Assembly: GCA_030841245.1 (NCBI GenBank)
Contig: JAVEDG010000099.1
Location: forward strand, 1-6,335
DNA from: Actinomycetota bacterium
GTDB lineage: Bacteria; Actinomycetota; Actinomycetes; JACCUZ01
Direction: 5' to 3'
DNA: 6,335 bases
Positions 1-6,335 of this stretch are shown here, in pieces. Below the pieces are notes generated by a model. That model ran no database searches. It saw nothing but the letters and a program-made list of their open reading frames with translations, and was not told where the DNA came from. The translations under genes and the position numbers were made by a program. Position 1 is the first letter of the stretch, and every line of letters starts with the position of its first letter.

Positions 1-714
1 GACCACGACGGTCTCGGCCGCCACGAGATCGCCGGAAGACGTGCGAACCCCGGTGACGGTGTCCTGACCCTCGAAGCCGGTGGCACCCGTCCCGAGCCGC
101 AGGTCGACGCCGTGGGCGCGGTGCAACCGGGCGAAGTGCCCGCCGACCTCCTCGCCGAGCGGACCGGCGAGCGGAACGGACTGCGGCTCGACGACCGTCA
201 CGTCGCAGCCGTGGTGCCGTGCCGCCGCGGCCACTTCGAGACCGATCCAGCCCGCGCCGACGATCGCGACCGGGCCGCCGTTCGCCAGGGTGTCGCGCAA
301 CCCCTCCGACTCGCCGATGCGGCGCAGGTAGTGCACGCCCTGGAGATCGGCGCCGGGCACCTGGACCCGGCGGGGAGACGACCCGGTGGCGAGCAGGAGC
401 GCGTCGTAGGCAAGCCGCTCTCCACCGACCAGCTCGATCTGGTGGTCGGCACGGTGCACCCCGGTCACCGTCGTGCCGAGCATCAGCTCGACGTCGTGCT
501 CGGCGTACCAGGACTCCTCGAACACGTACGCCGTGTCCCGCGTCTTCTTGCCGAGCAGGATCTCCTTGGACAACGGCGGTCGCTCGTAGGGCAGGTCGGT
601 CTCGTCACCGACCAGCACGATCCGCCCGTCGAAACCGGCGTCGCGCATCCCCTCGGCCGCCTTCGCCCCCGCGAGGCTGGCGCCGACCACGACGTGACTT
701 GTTCGTTGGCTCAT
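1..714 (-). CDS. NAD(P)/FAD-dependent oxidoreductase, ferredoxin-reductase type (3' end outside window)
   Basis: The 238 visible residues match the N-terminal part of the ferredoxin/rubredoxin reductase family (rhodocoxin or putidaredoxin reductase type, normally about 400 residues). These cytosolic flavoproteins pass electrons from NAD(P)H to a small ferredoxin that serves an oxygenase or P450. Visible motifs in order are the FAD dinucleotide loop GASLAG (11-16), the family signature ERPPLSK (44-50), the ATGSSPR motif closing the FAD domain (109-115), and the second, NAD(H)-binding loop GAGWIGLE (153-160). The frame stays open to base 1, so the rest of the NAD domain and the C-terminal domain lie off the edge. 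The ATG at 714 is chosen because the FAD loop follows at the usual distance. No ferredoxin or oxygenase gene is in the window, so the electron acceptor is unknown. The gene probably has its own promoter, with a -35 box at 745-750. The family is secure; the substrate is not. Confidence 0.92.
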   Translation of the reverse strand, partial: MSQRTSHVVVGASLAGAKAAEGMRDAGFDGRIVLVGDETDLPYERPPLSKEILLGKKTRDTAYVFEESWYAEHDVELMLGTTVTGVHRADHQIELVGGERLAYDALLLATGSSPRRVQVPGADLQGVHYLRRIGESEGLRDTLANGGPVAIVGAGWIGLEVAAAARHHGCDVTVVEPQSVPLAGPLGEEVGGHFARLHRAHGVDLRLGTGATGFEGQDTVTGVRTSSGDLVAAETVVV

Positions 715-721
715 GGCCCCC

Positions 722-750
722 ACCCCACGGCGCAACGCACGACTTGTCAA
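722..750 (-). promoter_or_regulatory. Candidate promoter for the FAD oxidoreductase, possibly leaderless
   Basis: On the minus strand a perfect TTGACA (750-745) is followed by a 17-base spacer and then TGGGGT (727-722). TGGGGT keeps the first and last T of the -10 consensus but lacks the A at position 2. Only seven bases, GGGGGCC, separate it from the ATG at 714. Transcription starting the usual 6-8 bases after the -10 would begin at or next to the ATG, giving a leaderless mRNA, which is common in actinobacteria. The -35 match and spacing are seen directly; promoter activity is inferred, and the poor -10 is the main weakness. Confidence 0.5.
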
Positions 751-785
751 CCGAGGCTCGTCGCGTCACGCGACGGCGACCTCAG
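751..785 (-). terminator. Imperfect hairpin at the end of dgt, candidate terminator
   Basis: An inner stem of seven perfect pairs, CGTCGCG with CGCGACG (775-769 with 765-759 on the minus strand), closes on a three-base loop (768-766). Outside it, CTGAGG (785-780) can pair with CCTCGG (756-751) with one G-U pair. An internal loop of four and two bases separates the two stems. The outer stem includes the dgt stop codon. No T-run follows, so this is not a classical intrinsic terminator, but U-less hairpins are frequent gene ends in high-GC actinobacteria. It ends exactly where the -35 box of the next gene begins. Confidence 0.45.
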
Positions 786-2035
786 CCTCCGGACCGCAGC
801 GTCGAGAGCAGCGCCTGGGCCGATGTGTCGGTCAACGAGGCGACCTGGTCGATCACCGCACGCAGGCGACCGGCCGCGTCGGTCGCCTCCAGGTAGGCCT
901 CGCGCGCCGGCGGCTGGAGCGTGCCCGGCGCACCCTCAGCGACCCGGCCGACCAGCTCGTGGACGACCTCGCGCTGCTCGGCGTAGCGACGCGAGGCAGC
1001 CGGCACCTCCATGACGTACCGCGCGGCCACCGCCTTGAGGACCTCGCACTCGGTGCGGGCCTCCCGGGGCACGACGAGGTCCGCGTCGTACCTCGTCAGG
1101 GGCCCGGGACCGTGCACGGCACGGGTCCCGAGCTCGGCCGCCTCGGTCAGCCGGCCGATCAGCTGGCTGGTGGCGTTCTTCAGCATGGCGAGGCTGCGGT
1201 GCGACCCGTCGTAGGCCGCCGGCCAGTGCGGCAGAGCGGTGAGCCGGTCGAGAGCCGCGCTCAGCTCGTCGGTCTCGCCACCGGGCACGCGGGTGGCGGC
1301 CAGCTCGGTCAGCGCCCGACGTTCGGCGGCGTCGTCGAGCAGACGAAGGTCGAGCAGGCCGGCGTGCAGGGCGTCCTCGACGTCGTGGACGGAGTAGGCC
1401 ACGTCGTCGGACCAGTCCATCACCTGTGCCTCGAGGCAGGGCCGGCGCGGCGGTGCGCCGTCGCGCATCCAGGTGAAGGCCTCGAGGTCGTCGTCGTACA
1501 CGCTGTACTTGCGCTCGCCGTCCTCGCGCGGCCAGGGATACTTGCACGACGCGTCCAGCGCGGCCCGCGTCAGGTTGAGCCCGGCGCTGCGCCCCGACGG
1601 GGCGAACATCTTGGCCTCGAGCCGCGTGAGGATCCGCAGGCTCTGCGCGTTGCCCTCGAAGCCCCCGCACTCCTGCGCGATCTCGGCGAGCGCCGACTCG
1701 CCGGTGTGACCGAACGGCGGGTGCCCGAGGTCGTGAGCCAGGCAGGCGGTCTCGACCAGGTCCGGGTCACAGCCCAGCGCCTTGCCCAGCCCCCGTCCCA
1801 CCTGCGCGCACTCGAGCGAGTGGGTCAAGCGGGTCCTGGGGAAGTCACTCTCGCCGGCGACCACGACCTGGGTCGTGGCCGCGAGCCGGCGCAGCCCTGC
1901 CGAGTGCAGCACGCGGGCCCGGTCGCGTTCGTACGCCGTGCGCCCCGCTCGCTTGACCGGCTCGTCGACCCAGCGGGCCAGGTCTCGCGACGTGTACTCG
2001 CCGGCCCTGATCTCGCGCACGACGTCAGACGGCAT
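782..2035 (-). CDS. dgt: Deoxyguanosinetriphosphate triphosphohydrolase-like HD-domain protein
   Basis: This 417-residue protein belongs to the Dgt family, which hydrolyses dGTP (and in some members other dNTPs) to the deoxynucleoside plus triphosphate and so adjusts dNTP pools in the cytosol. The metal-binding HD signature is complete: H72 in RTRLTHSLE, H101-D102 in LAHDLGHPPFGH, and the distal Asp at 210 or 211 in MDWSDDVAYSVHD. The family segment FEGNAQSLRIL (126-136) is also present. The length is close to that of actinobacterial homologues such as mycobacterial Dgt. I chose the ATG at 2035, which overlaps the upstream stop by 11 bases (2025-2035). An ATG at 2092 would add 19 Ser/Thr-rich residues that do not resemble the family and would overlap the DUF218 gene much further. 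No convincing Shine-Dalgarno precedes 2035, which fits translational coupling. Family members are often annotated dGTPase-like because substrate range varies. Confidence 0.93.
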   Translation of the reverse strand: MPSDVVREIRAGEYTSRDLARWVDEPVKRAGRTAYERDRARVLHSAGLRRLAATTQVVVAGESDFPRTRLTHSLECAQVGRGLGKALGCDPDLVETACLAHDLGHPPFGHTGESALAEIAQECGGFEGNAQSLRILTRLEAKMFAPSGRSAGLNLTRAALDASCKYPWPREDGERKYSVYDDDLEAFTWMRDGAPPRRPCLEAQVMDWSDDVAYSVHDVEDALHAGLLDLRLLDDAAERRALTELAATRVPGGETDELSAALDRLTALPHWPAAYDGSHRSLAMLKNATSQLIGRLTEAAELGTRAVHGPGPLTRYDADLVVPREARTECEVLKAVAARYVMEVPAASRRYAEQREVVHELVGRVAEGAPGTLQPPAREAYLEATDAAGRLRAVIDQVASLTDTSAQALLSTLRSGG

Positions 2036-2675
2036 TGTGCGGGTGGGCCAGGTCAGCGCTCTTGTGGAAGAGCTTGTAGTAGACAAAGGCAAGCGTCTCG
2101 CGGGCGATGTAGCGCAGCTCCACTCCGCGCGTGCGCACGGCCGGGCCCTGCCGCGTCGGCGAGGTGACCGCGTCGATGCCGGCGTCGTCCGCCATGGTGC
2201 CGGCGCGCAGCGAGTGCCAGGGGTCGGTCACGACGACGGCCGTCGTCCAGTGCTCTTGCGCCATCTTGATGGAGACCGCCCGCACGCTGCTCAGTGTGTC
2301 GCTGCCGGTCGATACCGCAACGATCTGCGACGCCGGCACCCCGTGCTGCGTGAGCCAGGTTCGGCCGGCGTCCGCCTCGGTGATCCGGTCGCCGGGCTGC
2401 CCGCCGCCGACGGTGATCACCACAGGGGCGATGTGCTCCTTCCACAGGTCCCGCGCGTGCACGAGCCGGGCGGTGAACACCGACGACGGTCGGCCGTTGA
2501 ACTGCGCGGCTCCGAGCACGACGATGGCGTTGCTGGCGCGCCGGTCGTCCTGGCGGGCCACCCACCAGACCCGTCCGGCCACGAAGAGCAGCAGGAGCAG
2601 GACGAGGACGACCAGCGCCGCCACTGTCTTGACGGCCCACCGCAGTGCGATCAAGACAGCGTCACCGGCTGTCAC
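2025..2675 (-). CDS. DUF218 (YdcF/SanA-type) membrane-anchored protein
   Basis: This 216-residue protein has one hydrophobic helix near residues 17-38, rich in Val and Leu, followed by a DUF218 domain at about 48-190. Domain landmarks are AIVVLGAAQFNGRPS (50-64), the glycine-rich VGGGQPGD (89-96), TGSDTLSSV (123-131), and VVTDPWHSLRA (148-158). The family includes E. coli SanA and YdcF, linked to envelope integrity or of unknown biochemistry, so no reaction can be assigned. The soluble domain is probably outside the membrane, as in SanA, but charges flanking the helix do not settle this. The start is uncertain. GTG at 2675 overlaps the ppdK end by 14 bases with GGAGA directly upstream, probably too close. 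TTG at 2654 gives 209 residues and has GGTGA seven bases upstream. A longer ATG frame from 2816 lies within ppdK coding sequence and adds low-complexity residues, so it is rejected. Tight packing implies cotranscription with ppdK and dgt. Confidence 0.85.
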   Translation of the reverse strand: MTAGDAVLIALRWAVKTVAALVVLVLLLLLFVAGRVWWVARQDDRRASNAIVVLGAAQFNGRPSSVFTARLVHARDLWKEHIAPVVITVGGGQPGDRITEADAGRTWLTQHGVPASQIVAVSTGSDTLSSVRAVSIKMAQEHWTTAVVVTDPWHSLRAGTMADDAGIDAVTSPTRQGPAVRTRGVELRYIARETLAFVYYKLFHKSADLAHPHNAV

Positions 2676-5355
2676 TCTCCGATGCGGCGAGGGCCGCCCG
2701 TCCGGCTTCGAGGCGGGCGACCGGGATCCGGAACGGCGAGCAGGACACGTAGTCGAGCCCGACCTCGTGGAAGAAGTGCACGGACTCGGGATCCCCGCCG
2801 TGCTCGCCGCAGACACCGACCTTGAGGCCCGGCCGCGTCTTGCGACCCTCCTCGGTCGCGATCCGCACCATTCGCCCGATGCCCTCGCGGTCCAGCGACT
2901 CGAACGGGGACACCCCGAAGATGCCGAGGTCCAGGTAGCGCGAGAAGAACGCCGCCTCCACGTCGTCGCGGGAGAAGCCCCAGCCCATCTGGGTCAGGTC
3001 GTTGGTGCCGAAGGAGAAGAACTCGGCGGCCTCGGCGATCTGTCCTGCCGTGAGCGCCGCCCGCGGCACCTCGATCATGGTCCCGACGAGCGCGTCGAGG
3101 TCCGCCCCGGTGCGTTCCTGCACCTCGGCGAGGATCTCGCGGGCCTCGTCGCGGATCATCTCGAGCTCCTGCACGGCACCGACCAGCGGCACCATGATCT
3201 CGACCTTCGGGTCCTTGCCGTCAGCCTTGAGCTGGGCGGCGGCCTCCGCGATGGCCCTCACCTGCATGCCGAACAGGCCGGGCACGACGAGACCGAGCCG
3301 CACACCGCGCAGGCCGAGCATCGGGTTGGCCTCGTGCAACCGGCGTACGGCGTCGAGCAGCTTGTGCTCGCGCGCCGCGTCCTCGCCCCGCTCCTCGGCG
3401 AGCGCGACCTTGACCGAGAGGTCGGTCAGGTCCGGCAGGAACTCGTGCAGCGGCGGGTCGAGCAGCCGCACAGTCACGGGCAGCCCGTCCATCGCGTCGA
3501 AGATGCCGACGAAGTCCTCGCGCTGGAGCGGCTCGAGGGTGTCGAGCGCGGCCTGCCGCTCGTCGTCCGTCTCGGCGAGGATCAGCCGTTCGACGTGCTG
3601 GCGCCGGTCGCCGAGGAACATGTGCTCGGTGCGGCACAGCCCGATGCCCTGTGCGCCGAAGCGACGGGCCCGCTGCGAGTCCTCGGGGTTGTCGGAGTTG
3701 GCGCGCACCTTGAGCCGGCGCGCCTCGTCGGCACGTGTCATGAGGCGATGCACGGCTTGCACCAGCTCGTCGGACTCGTCGGCCGGGTCGAGCTCGCCCT
3801 CGAAGTACTGCACGACCGGCGACGGCGTAACGGGCACCTCACCGAGGAAGACCGCGCCCGACGTGCCGTCGATGGAGATGACGTCGCCCTCGTTGACCGT
3901 CTCCCCCGAGCGCGCCTTGAACGAGCGCCCCTTGAGGTCGACCTCGAGCTCCTCGGCGCCGCAGACGCAAGTCTTGCCCATGCCACGGGCGACGACCGCC
4001 GCGTGCGAGGTCTTGCCCCCGCGGCTGGTCAGGATGCCCTGCGCCGCGATCATGCCGTTGAGGTCGTCCGGGGTGGTCTCCCGGCGGACCAGGATGACGT
4101 GCTCGCCGCGGCTCGCCATCTCCTCCGCCCGGTCGGAGTCGAACACCGCCTTGCCGACCGCCGCCCCGGGAGAGGCGTTCATGCCCTTGGCGATCTGCTT
4201 CTTATCGGCCGTGTCGTCGAAGCGTGGGAACATCAGCTGGGCCAGCTGGTCACCGGTGACCCTGGTCACCGCCTCGTCCAGGTCGATCAGCCCCTGGTCG
4301 ATCAGCTGGCAGGCGATGCGGAACGCCGCGCCCGCGGTGCGCTTGCCGACCCTGGTCTGCAGCATCCACAGCTTGTTTCGCTCGATGGTGAACTCGATGT
4401 CGCACAGGTCGCGGTAGTGGTTCTCCAGCGTCGCCATGATCTCGAGCAGCTGGTCGTAGGCCGGCTTGTCCAGCCGCTCGAGGTCCTGCAGGGGCAGCGT
4501 GTTGCGGATGCCGGCGACGACATCCTCGCCCTGCGCGTTCTGCAGGTAGTCCCCGTAGATGCCCTGCTGCCCCGAGCCCGGATCACGGGTGAACGCGACC
4601 CCTGTGCCGGAGTCCATGCCGAGGTTGCCGAACACCATCGAGCAGATGTTGACCGCCGTGCCGAGGTCGGCAGGGATGCGCTCCTGGCGCCGGTACAGGA
4701 TCGCGCGCGGCGCATTCCAGGAGTTGAAGACCGCCTTCACCGCGAGGTCCATCTGCTCGCGCGGCTCGGTGGGGAACTCGCGACCCGCGTGCTCGCGGAC
4801 CAGGCCCTTGAAGGTGTCCACCAGGGTCCGCAGGTCGTGCTCGTCTAGGTCCAAGTCATCGGTCGAACCCTTGCGCTTCTTCGCCTCGTCGATCGCGTCC
4901 TCGAAGTGCTCCCCGTCGATGTCGAGCACGGTCTTGCCGAACATCTGGATCAGCCGGCGGTAGGAGTCCCAGGCGAAGCGCTCGCTGCCCGCCTGCTTGG
5001 CCAGCCCCTGCACCGACTCGTCGTTGAGCCCGATGTTGAGGACGGTCTCCATCATCCCCGGCATGGAGAACTTGGCCCCGGACCGGACCGAGACGAGCAG
5101 CGGGTCGTCGGGCTGTCCGAGGGCACGGCCCATCTCCCGCTCGAGCGCGTCGAGGTGCGCGCTGACCTCCTCGCGCAGCTCGTTGGGCTCGTCACCGGTC
5201 TCCAGGTAGACCTTGCAGGCCTCGGTCGTGATGACGAACCCGGGGGGCACCGGGAGCCCGAGGTTGGTCATCTCGGAGAGGTTCGCGCCCTTGCCACCGA
5301 GCAGGTCCTTGAGGTCCCTGTTGCCCTCGGTGAAGTCGTAGACGTACTTCGTCAT
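2662..5355 (-). CDS. ppdK: Pyruvate, phosphate dikinase
   Basis: This complete 897-residue cytosolic enzyme interconverts pyruvate, ATP and phosphate with PEP, AMP and pyrophosphate at the PEP-pyruvate node. The N-terminal nucleotide-binding part (about 1-370) has GGKGANLSEM (20-29), RSGAKFSMPGMMETVLNIGL (91-110) and GNLGMDSGTGVAFTRDP (243-259). The swivelling phosphohistidine domain (about 390-510) has GGKTSHAAVVARGMG (446-460), with catalytic H451 and T449, the position that PPDK regulatory proteins (DUF299) phosphorylate in relatives. The C-terminal PEP/pyruvate barrel (about 540-890) has R575 in GLCRTEHMF, R630 in VRLLDPPLHEF, E762 in MIEVPRAAL, N785 in SFGTNDLTQM and the catalytic C849 in GVCGEHGGDP. 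Length fits PPDK (about 870-900) and exceeds PEP synthase only slightly, but the motif set is that of PPDK. The ATG at 5355 begins the standard N-terminus and has GAGGGG seven bases upstream. No regulatory-protein gene is in the window. Confidence 0.98.
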   Translation of the reverse strand: MTKYVYDFTEGNRDLKDLLGGKGANLSEMTNLGLPVPPGFVITTEACKVYLETGDEPNELREEVSAHLDALEREMGRALGQPDDPLLVSVRSGAKFSMPGMMETVLNIGLNDESVQGLAKQAGSERFAWDSYRRLIQMFGKTVLDIDGEHFEDAIDEAKKRKGSTDDLDLDEHDLRTLVDTFKGLVREHAGREFPTEPREQMDLAVKAVFNSWNAPRAILYRRQERIPADLGTAVNICSMVFGNLGMDSGTGVAFTRDPGSGQQGIYGDYLQNAQGEDVVAGIRNTLPLQDLERLDKPAYDQLLEIMATLENHYRDLCDIEFTIERNKLWMLQTRVGKRTAGAAFRIACQLIDQGLIDLDEAVTRVTGDQLAQLMFPRFDDTADKKQIAKGMNASPGAAVGKAVFDSDRAEEMASRGEHVILVRRETTPDDLNGMIAAQGILTSRGGKTSHAAVVARGMGKTCVCGAEELEVDLKGRSFKARSGETVNEGDVISIDGTSGAVFLGEVPVTPSPVVQYFEGELDPADESDELVQAVHRLMTRADEARRLKVRANSDNPEDSQRARRFGAQGIGLCRTEHMFLGDRRQHVERLILAETDDERQAALDTLEPLQREDFVGIFDAMDGLPVTVRLLDPPLHEFLPDLTDLSVKVALAEERGEDAAREHKLLDAVRRLHEANPMLGLRGVRLGLVVPGLFGMQVRAIAEAAAQLKADGKDPKVEIMVPLVGAVQELEMIRDEAREILAEVQERTGADLDALVGTMIEVPRAALTAGQIAEAAEFFSFGTNDLTQMGWGFSRDDVEAAFFSRYLDLGIFGVSPFESLDREGIGRMVRIATEEGRKTRPGLKVGVCGEHGGDPESVHFFHEVGLDYVSCSPFRIPVARLEAGRAALAASESDSR

Positions 5356-5413
5356 GACGGAGCCCCTCGCACGATCGTCGTTTCGACCCGGTTGCCGCTA
5401 CGCGCGAGCCTAC
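5356..5413 (-). other. Intergenic leader between the deacetylase-like gene and ppdK
   Basis: These 58 bases hold the ppdK ribosome binding site, an eight-base perfect palindrome ACGATCGT (5371-5378), and a small inverted repeat GTCG-AAA-CGAC just upstream of it. TAGGCT at 5412-5407 fits the TANNNT form of a -10 box, but the sequence 16-18 bases upstream has no recognisable -35. No T-run terminator follows the deacetylase-like gene. ppdK may therefore be read through from upstream or have a weak promoter here; the sequence does not decide. Confidence 0.4.
5363..5368 (-). promoter_or_regulatory. Ribosome binding site of ppdK
   Basis: GAGGGG lies seven bases before the ATG at 5355 and supports that start. 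It is the clearest Shine-Dalgarno in the window; neither the DUF218 gene nor dgt has a comparable site. Confidence 0.8.
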
Positions 5414-6335
5414 TCAACCGCGGAAGGCGCTCAGCACGGCAACTGTGTCGTGGCCCAGCCGGTCGAGGTCATAGCCGCCCTCGTGCACCAGCACAGTCGG
5501 GAGACCGAGCCCCGCCAGCAGCTCCCCTACCGCGGCGAAGCCCTCGGTGCTGACCTCGAGCGGACTCTCCGGGTCGCCACCGGCAGCGTCGACGCCGAGC
5601 GAGACGACGAGCGCCTCCGGTCCCGGCTCCGTGGCGTGGCCGAGCACGGTGTCCAGGGCGTCCAGCCAGCCCGCGTCACCGGTCCCGGGCGACACCGGCC
5701 GGTTGCAGGTCGCGCCCGTCCCGGCTCCGGCGCCGGTCTCGTCGCCGAAGCCGACGAAGTGGGGGAACCAGCCGGCGCCGGGGTCGACGTGCACCGAGCC
5801 GTAGGTCACGTCGGCCCGGTCGTAGAAGATCGCCTGGGTTCCGTTGCCGTGGTGCGCGTCGATGTCGACGACGGCGACCCGGGCCGCTCCTCGGTCACGT
5901 AGCCGCTGCGCAGCGACGGCCGCGTTGTTGAGGTAGCAGGATCCGCCGAACCCGCGGCGGGTGGCGTGGTGGCCGGGTGGACGCACCAGCGCGTACGCCG
6001 CGCGGGCACCGTCCGCGACCAGGTCGGCAGCCGTCAGCGCCACATCGACGGCAGCCCGCGCGGCCGGCCATGTCCCCGGCCCGACCAGGGTCATCGTGTC
6101 GTAGGCGAACCGTCCTGCGTCCGCATGCACCGACAGGGCCGGTCGCGCCGGCAGCCCGCCCGTCATCGCAGGCGTGGGGAACAGGTAGGGCACCACTCGG
6201 TCCTGGCCGACGATCTCGGCGTAGGGGCCTGCCCGCCACCGCTCCGAGGCCGTGCGCAGGAACTCCAGGAGCTCTGCGTCGTGAACCGAAAGCAGCACGT
6301 CGTCTGCATGCGCAGCAGCTTTCACAAGGCGATGG
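5414..6335 (-). CDS. Histone deacetylase family protein, acetylpolyamine amidohydrolase-like (5' end outside window)
   Basis: A zinc-dependent arginase-fold deacetylase. Numbered from the GTG at 6325, the active site is intact: the His pair H119-H120 in RPPGHHA, charge-relay D154, zinc ligands D156 and H158 in DIDAHHGNGTQ and D246 in SLGVD, and the transition-state Tyr Y285 in HEGGYD. GNGTQAIFY (160-168), WFPHFVGFGDETGAGAG (186-202) and the NRP that follows resemble bacterial acetylpolyamine amidohydrolases and class II enzymes more than AcuC. The likely reaction is removal of acetyl groups from acetylpolyamines or small acetylated amines, possibly protein lysines; the substrate cannot be read from the sequence. 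The frame stays open past the GTG, with family-like residues HRL before it. Visible sequence also begins well inside the usual N-terminal segment, so the true start probably lies beyond 6335. It is followed by ppdK after 58 bases on the same strand. Confidence 0.9.
   Translation of the reverse strand, partial: HRLVKAAAHADDVLLSVHDAELLEFLRTASERWRAGPYAEIVGQDRVVPYLFPTPAMTGGLPARPALSVHADAGRFAYDTMTLVGPGTWPAARAAVDVALTAADLVADGARAAYALVRPPGHHATRRGFGGSCYLNNAAVAAQRLRDRGAARVAVVDIDAHHGNGTQAIFYDRADVTYGSVHVDPGAGWFPHFVGFGDETGAGAGTGATCNRPVSPGTGDAGWLDALDTVLGHATEPGPEALVVSLGVDAAGGDPESPLEVSTEGFAAVGELLAGLGLPTVLVHEGGYDLDRLGHDTVAVLSAFRG

Noticed and set aside
2036..2092. Longer dgt start at 2092
   Set aside because: The added residues are Ser/Thr-rich, do not resemble Dgt N-termini and lie wholly inside the DUF218 gene; 2035 gives a standard short overlap.
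713..2167. A 484-codon open frame on the plus strand opposite dgt
   Set aside because: It is a codon-bias shadow of dgt with low-complexity composition and no domain, and it has no plausible ribosome binding site.
2676..2816. N-terminal extension of the DUF218 protein to an ATG at 2816
   Set aside because: The extra 47 residues are Ser/Pro/Arg-rich wrong-frame ppdK sequence, and they would place the membrane helix unusually far from the N-terminus for this family.
3002..4417. A 471-codon Ser/Arg-rich plus-strand frame within ppdK
   Set aside because: The Ser, Arg and Thr-rich translation is typical of a wrong-frame reading of high-GC DNA; ppdK fully explains the region.
2131..4848. A 905-codon open frame on the plus strand opposite ppdK and the DUF218 gene
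   Set aside because: Its translation is rich in Arg, Gly, Leu, His and Val with no recognisable domain. It lies antisense to genes with complete motif sets. Long antisense frames are expected where third positions are nearly all G or C.
5371..5378. Palindrome ACGATCGT in the ppdK leader as an operator
   Set aside because: Eight-base palindromes are common in GC-rich DNA, and no second copy or known operator consensus is seen.
6323..6325. GTG at 6325 as the real start of the deacetylase-like gene
   Set aside because: The frame is open upstream to the window edge, and the usual N-terminal segment of the family is missing after this GTG, so the start most likely lies outside.

Overview
The window looks like ordinary chromosomal DNA from a high-GC actinobacterium. 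The base composition is strongly GC-rich, third codon positions are almost all G or C, and all five proteins read like actinobacterial family members. Nocardioides-like Propionibacteriales is my best guess, from general resemblance only. All genes lie on the minus strand, so transcription runs from high to low coordinates. Coding density is near total, and the only gaps are 58 and 67 bases. I see no tRNA, rRNA, CRISPR array, insertion sequence or phage-like segment.

In order of transcription: (1) 6335-5414, a histone-deacetylase-fold (acetylpolyamine amidohydrolase-like) zinc hydrolase whose true N-terminus lies outside the window. (2) 5355-2662, pyruvate phosphate dikinase (ppdK), complete, with a good ribosome binding site. 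(3) 2675-2025, a single-pass membrane protein with a DUF218 (YdcF/SanA-type) domain that overlaps the end of ppdK. (4) 2035-782, a deoxyguanosinetriphosphate triphosphohydrolase-like HD protein (dgt) that overlaps the end of gene 3. (5) 714-1, a ferredoxin-reductase-type FAD/NADH oxidoreductase cut off by the window edge.

ppdK, the DUF218 gene and dgt form a tightly overlapping, probably translationally coupled cluster. They connect PEP/pyruvate metabolism, an envelope protein of unknown role and dNTP pool control, but no shared pathway is evident. The cluster appears to end at an imperfect hairpin that overlaps the dgt stop codon. Directly after the hairpin is a consensus -35 box, and the matching -10 position is so close to the FAD oxidoreductase ATG that the transcript could be leaderless.

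I did not find a previously undescribed system here. The points most worth a second look are the compact hairpin/promoter junction between dgt and the oxidoreductase, and the apparent lack of a Shine-Dalgarno sequence before dgt.
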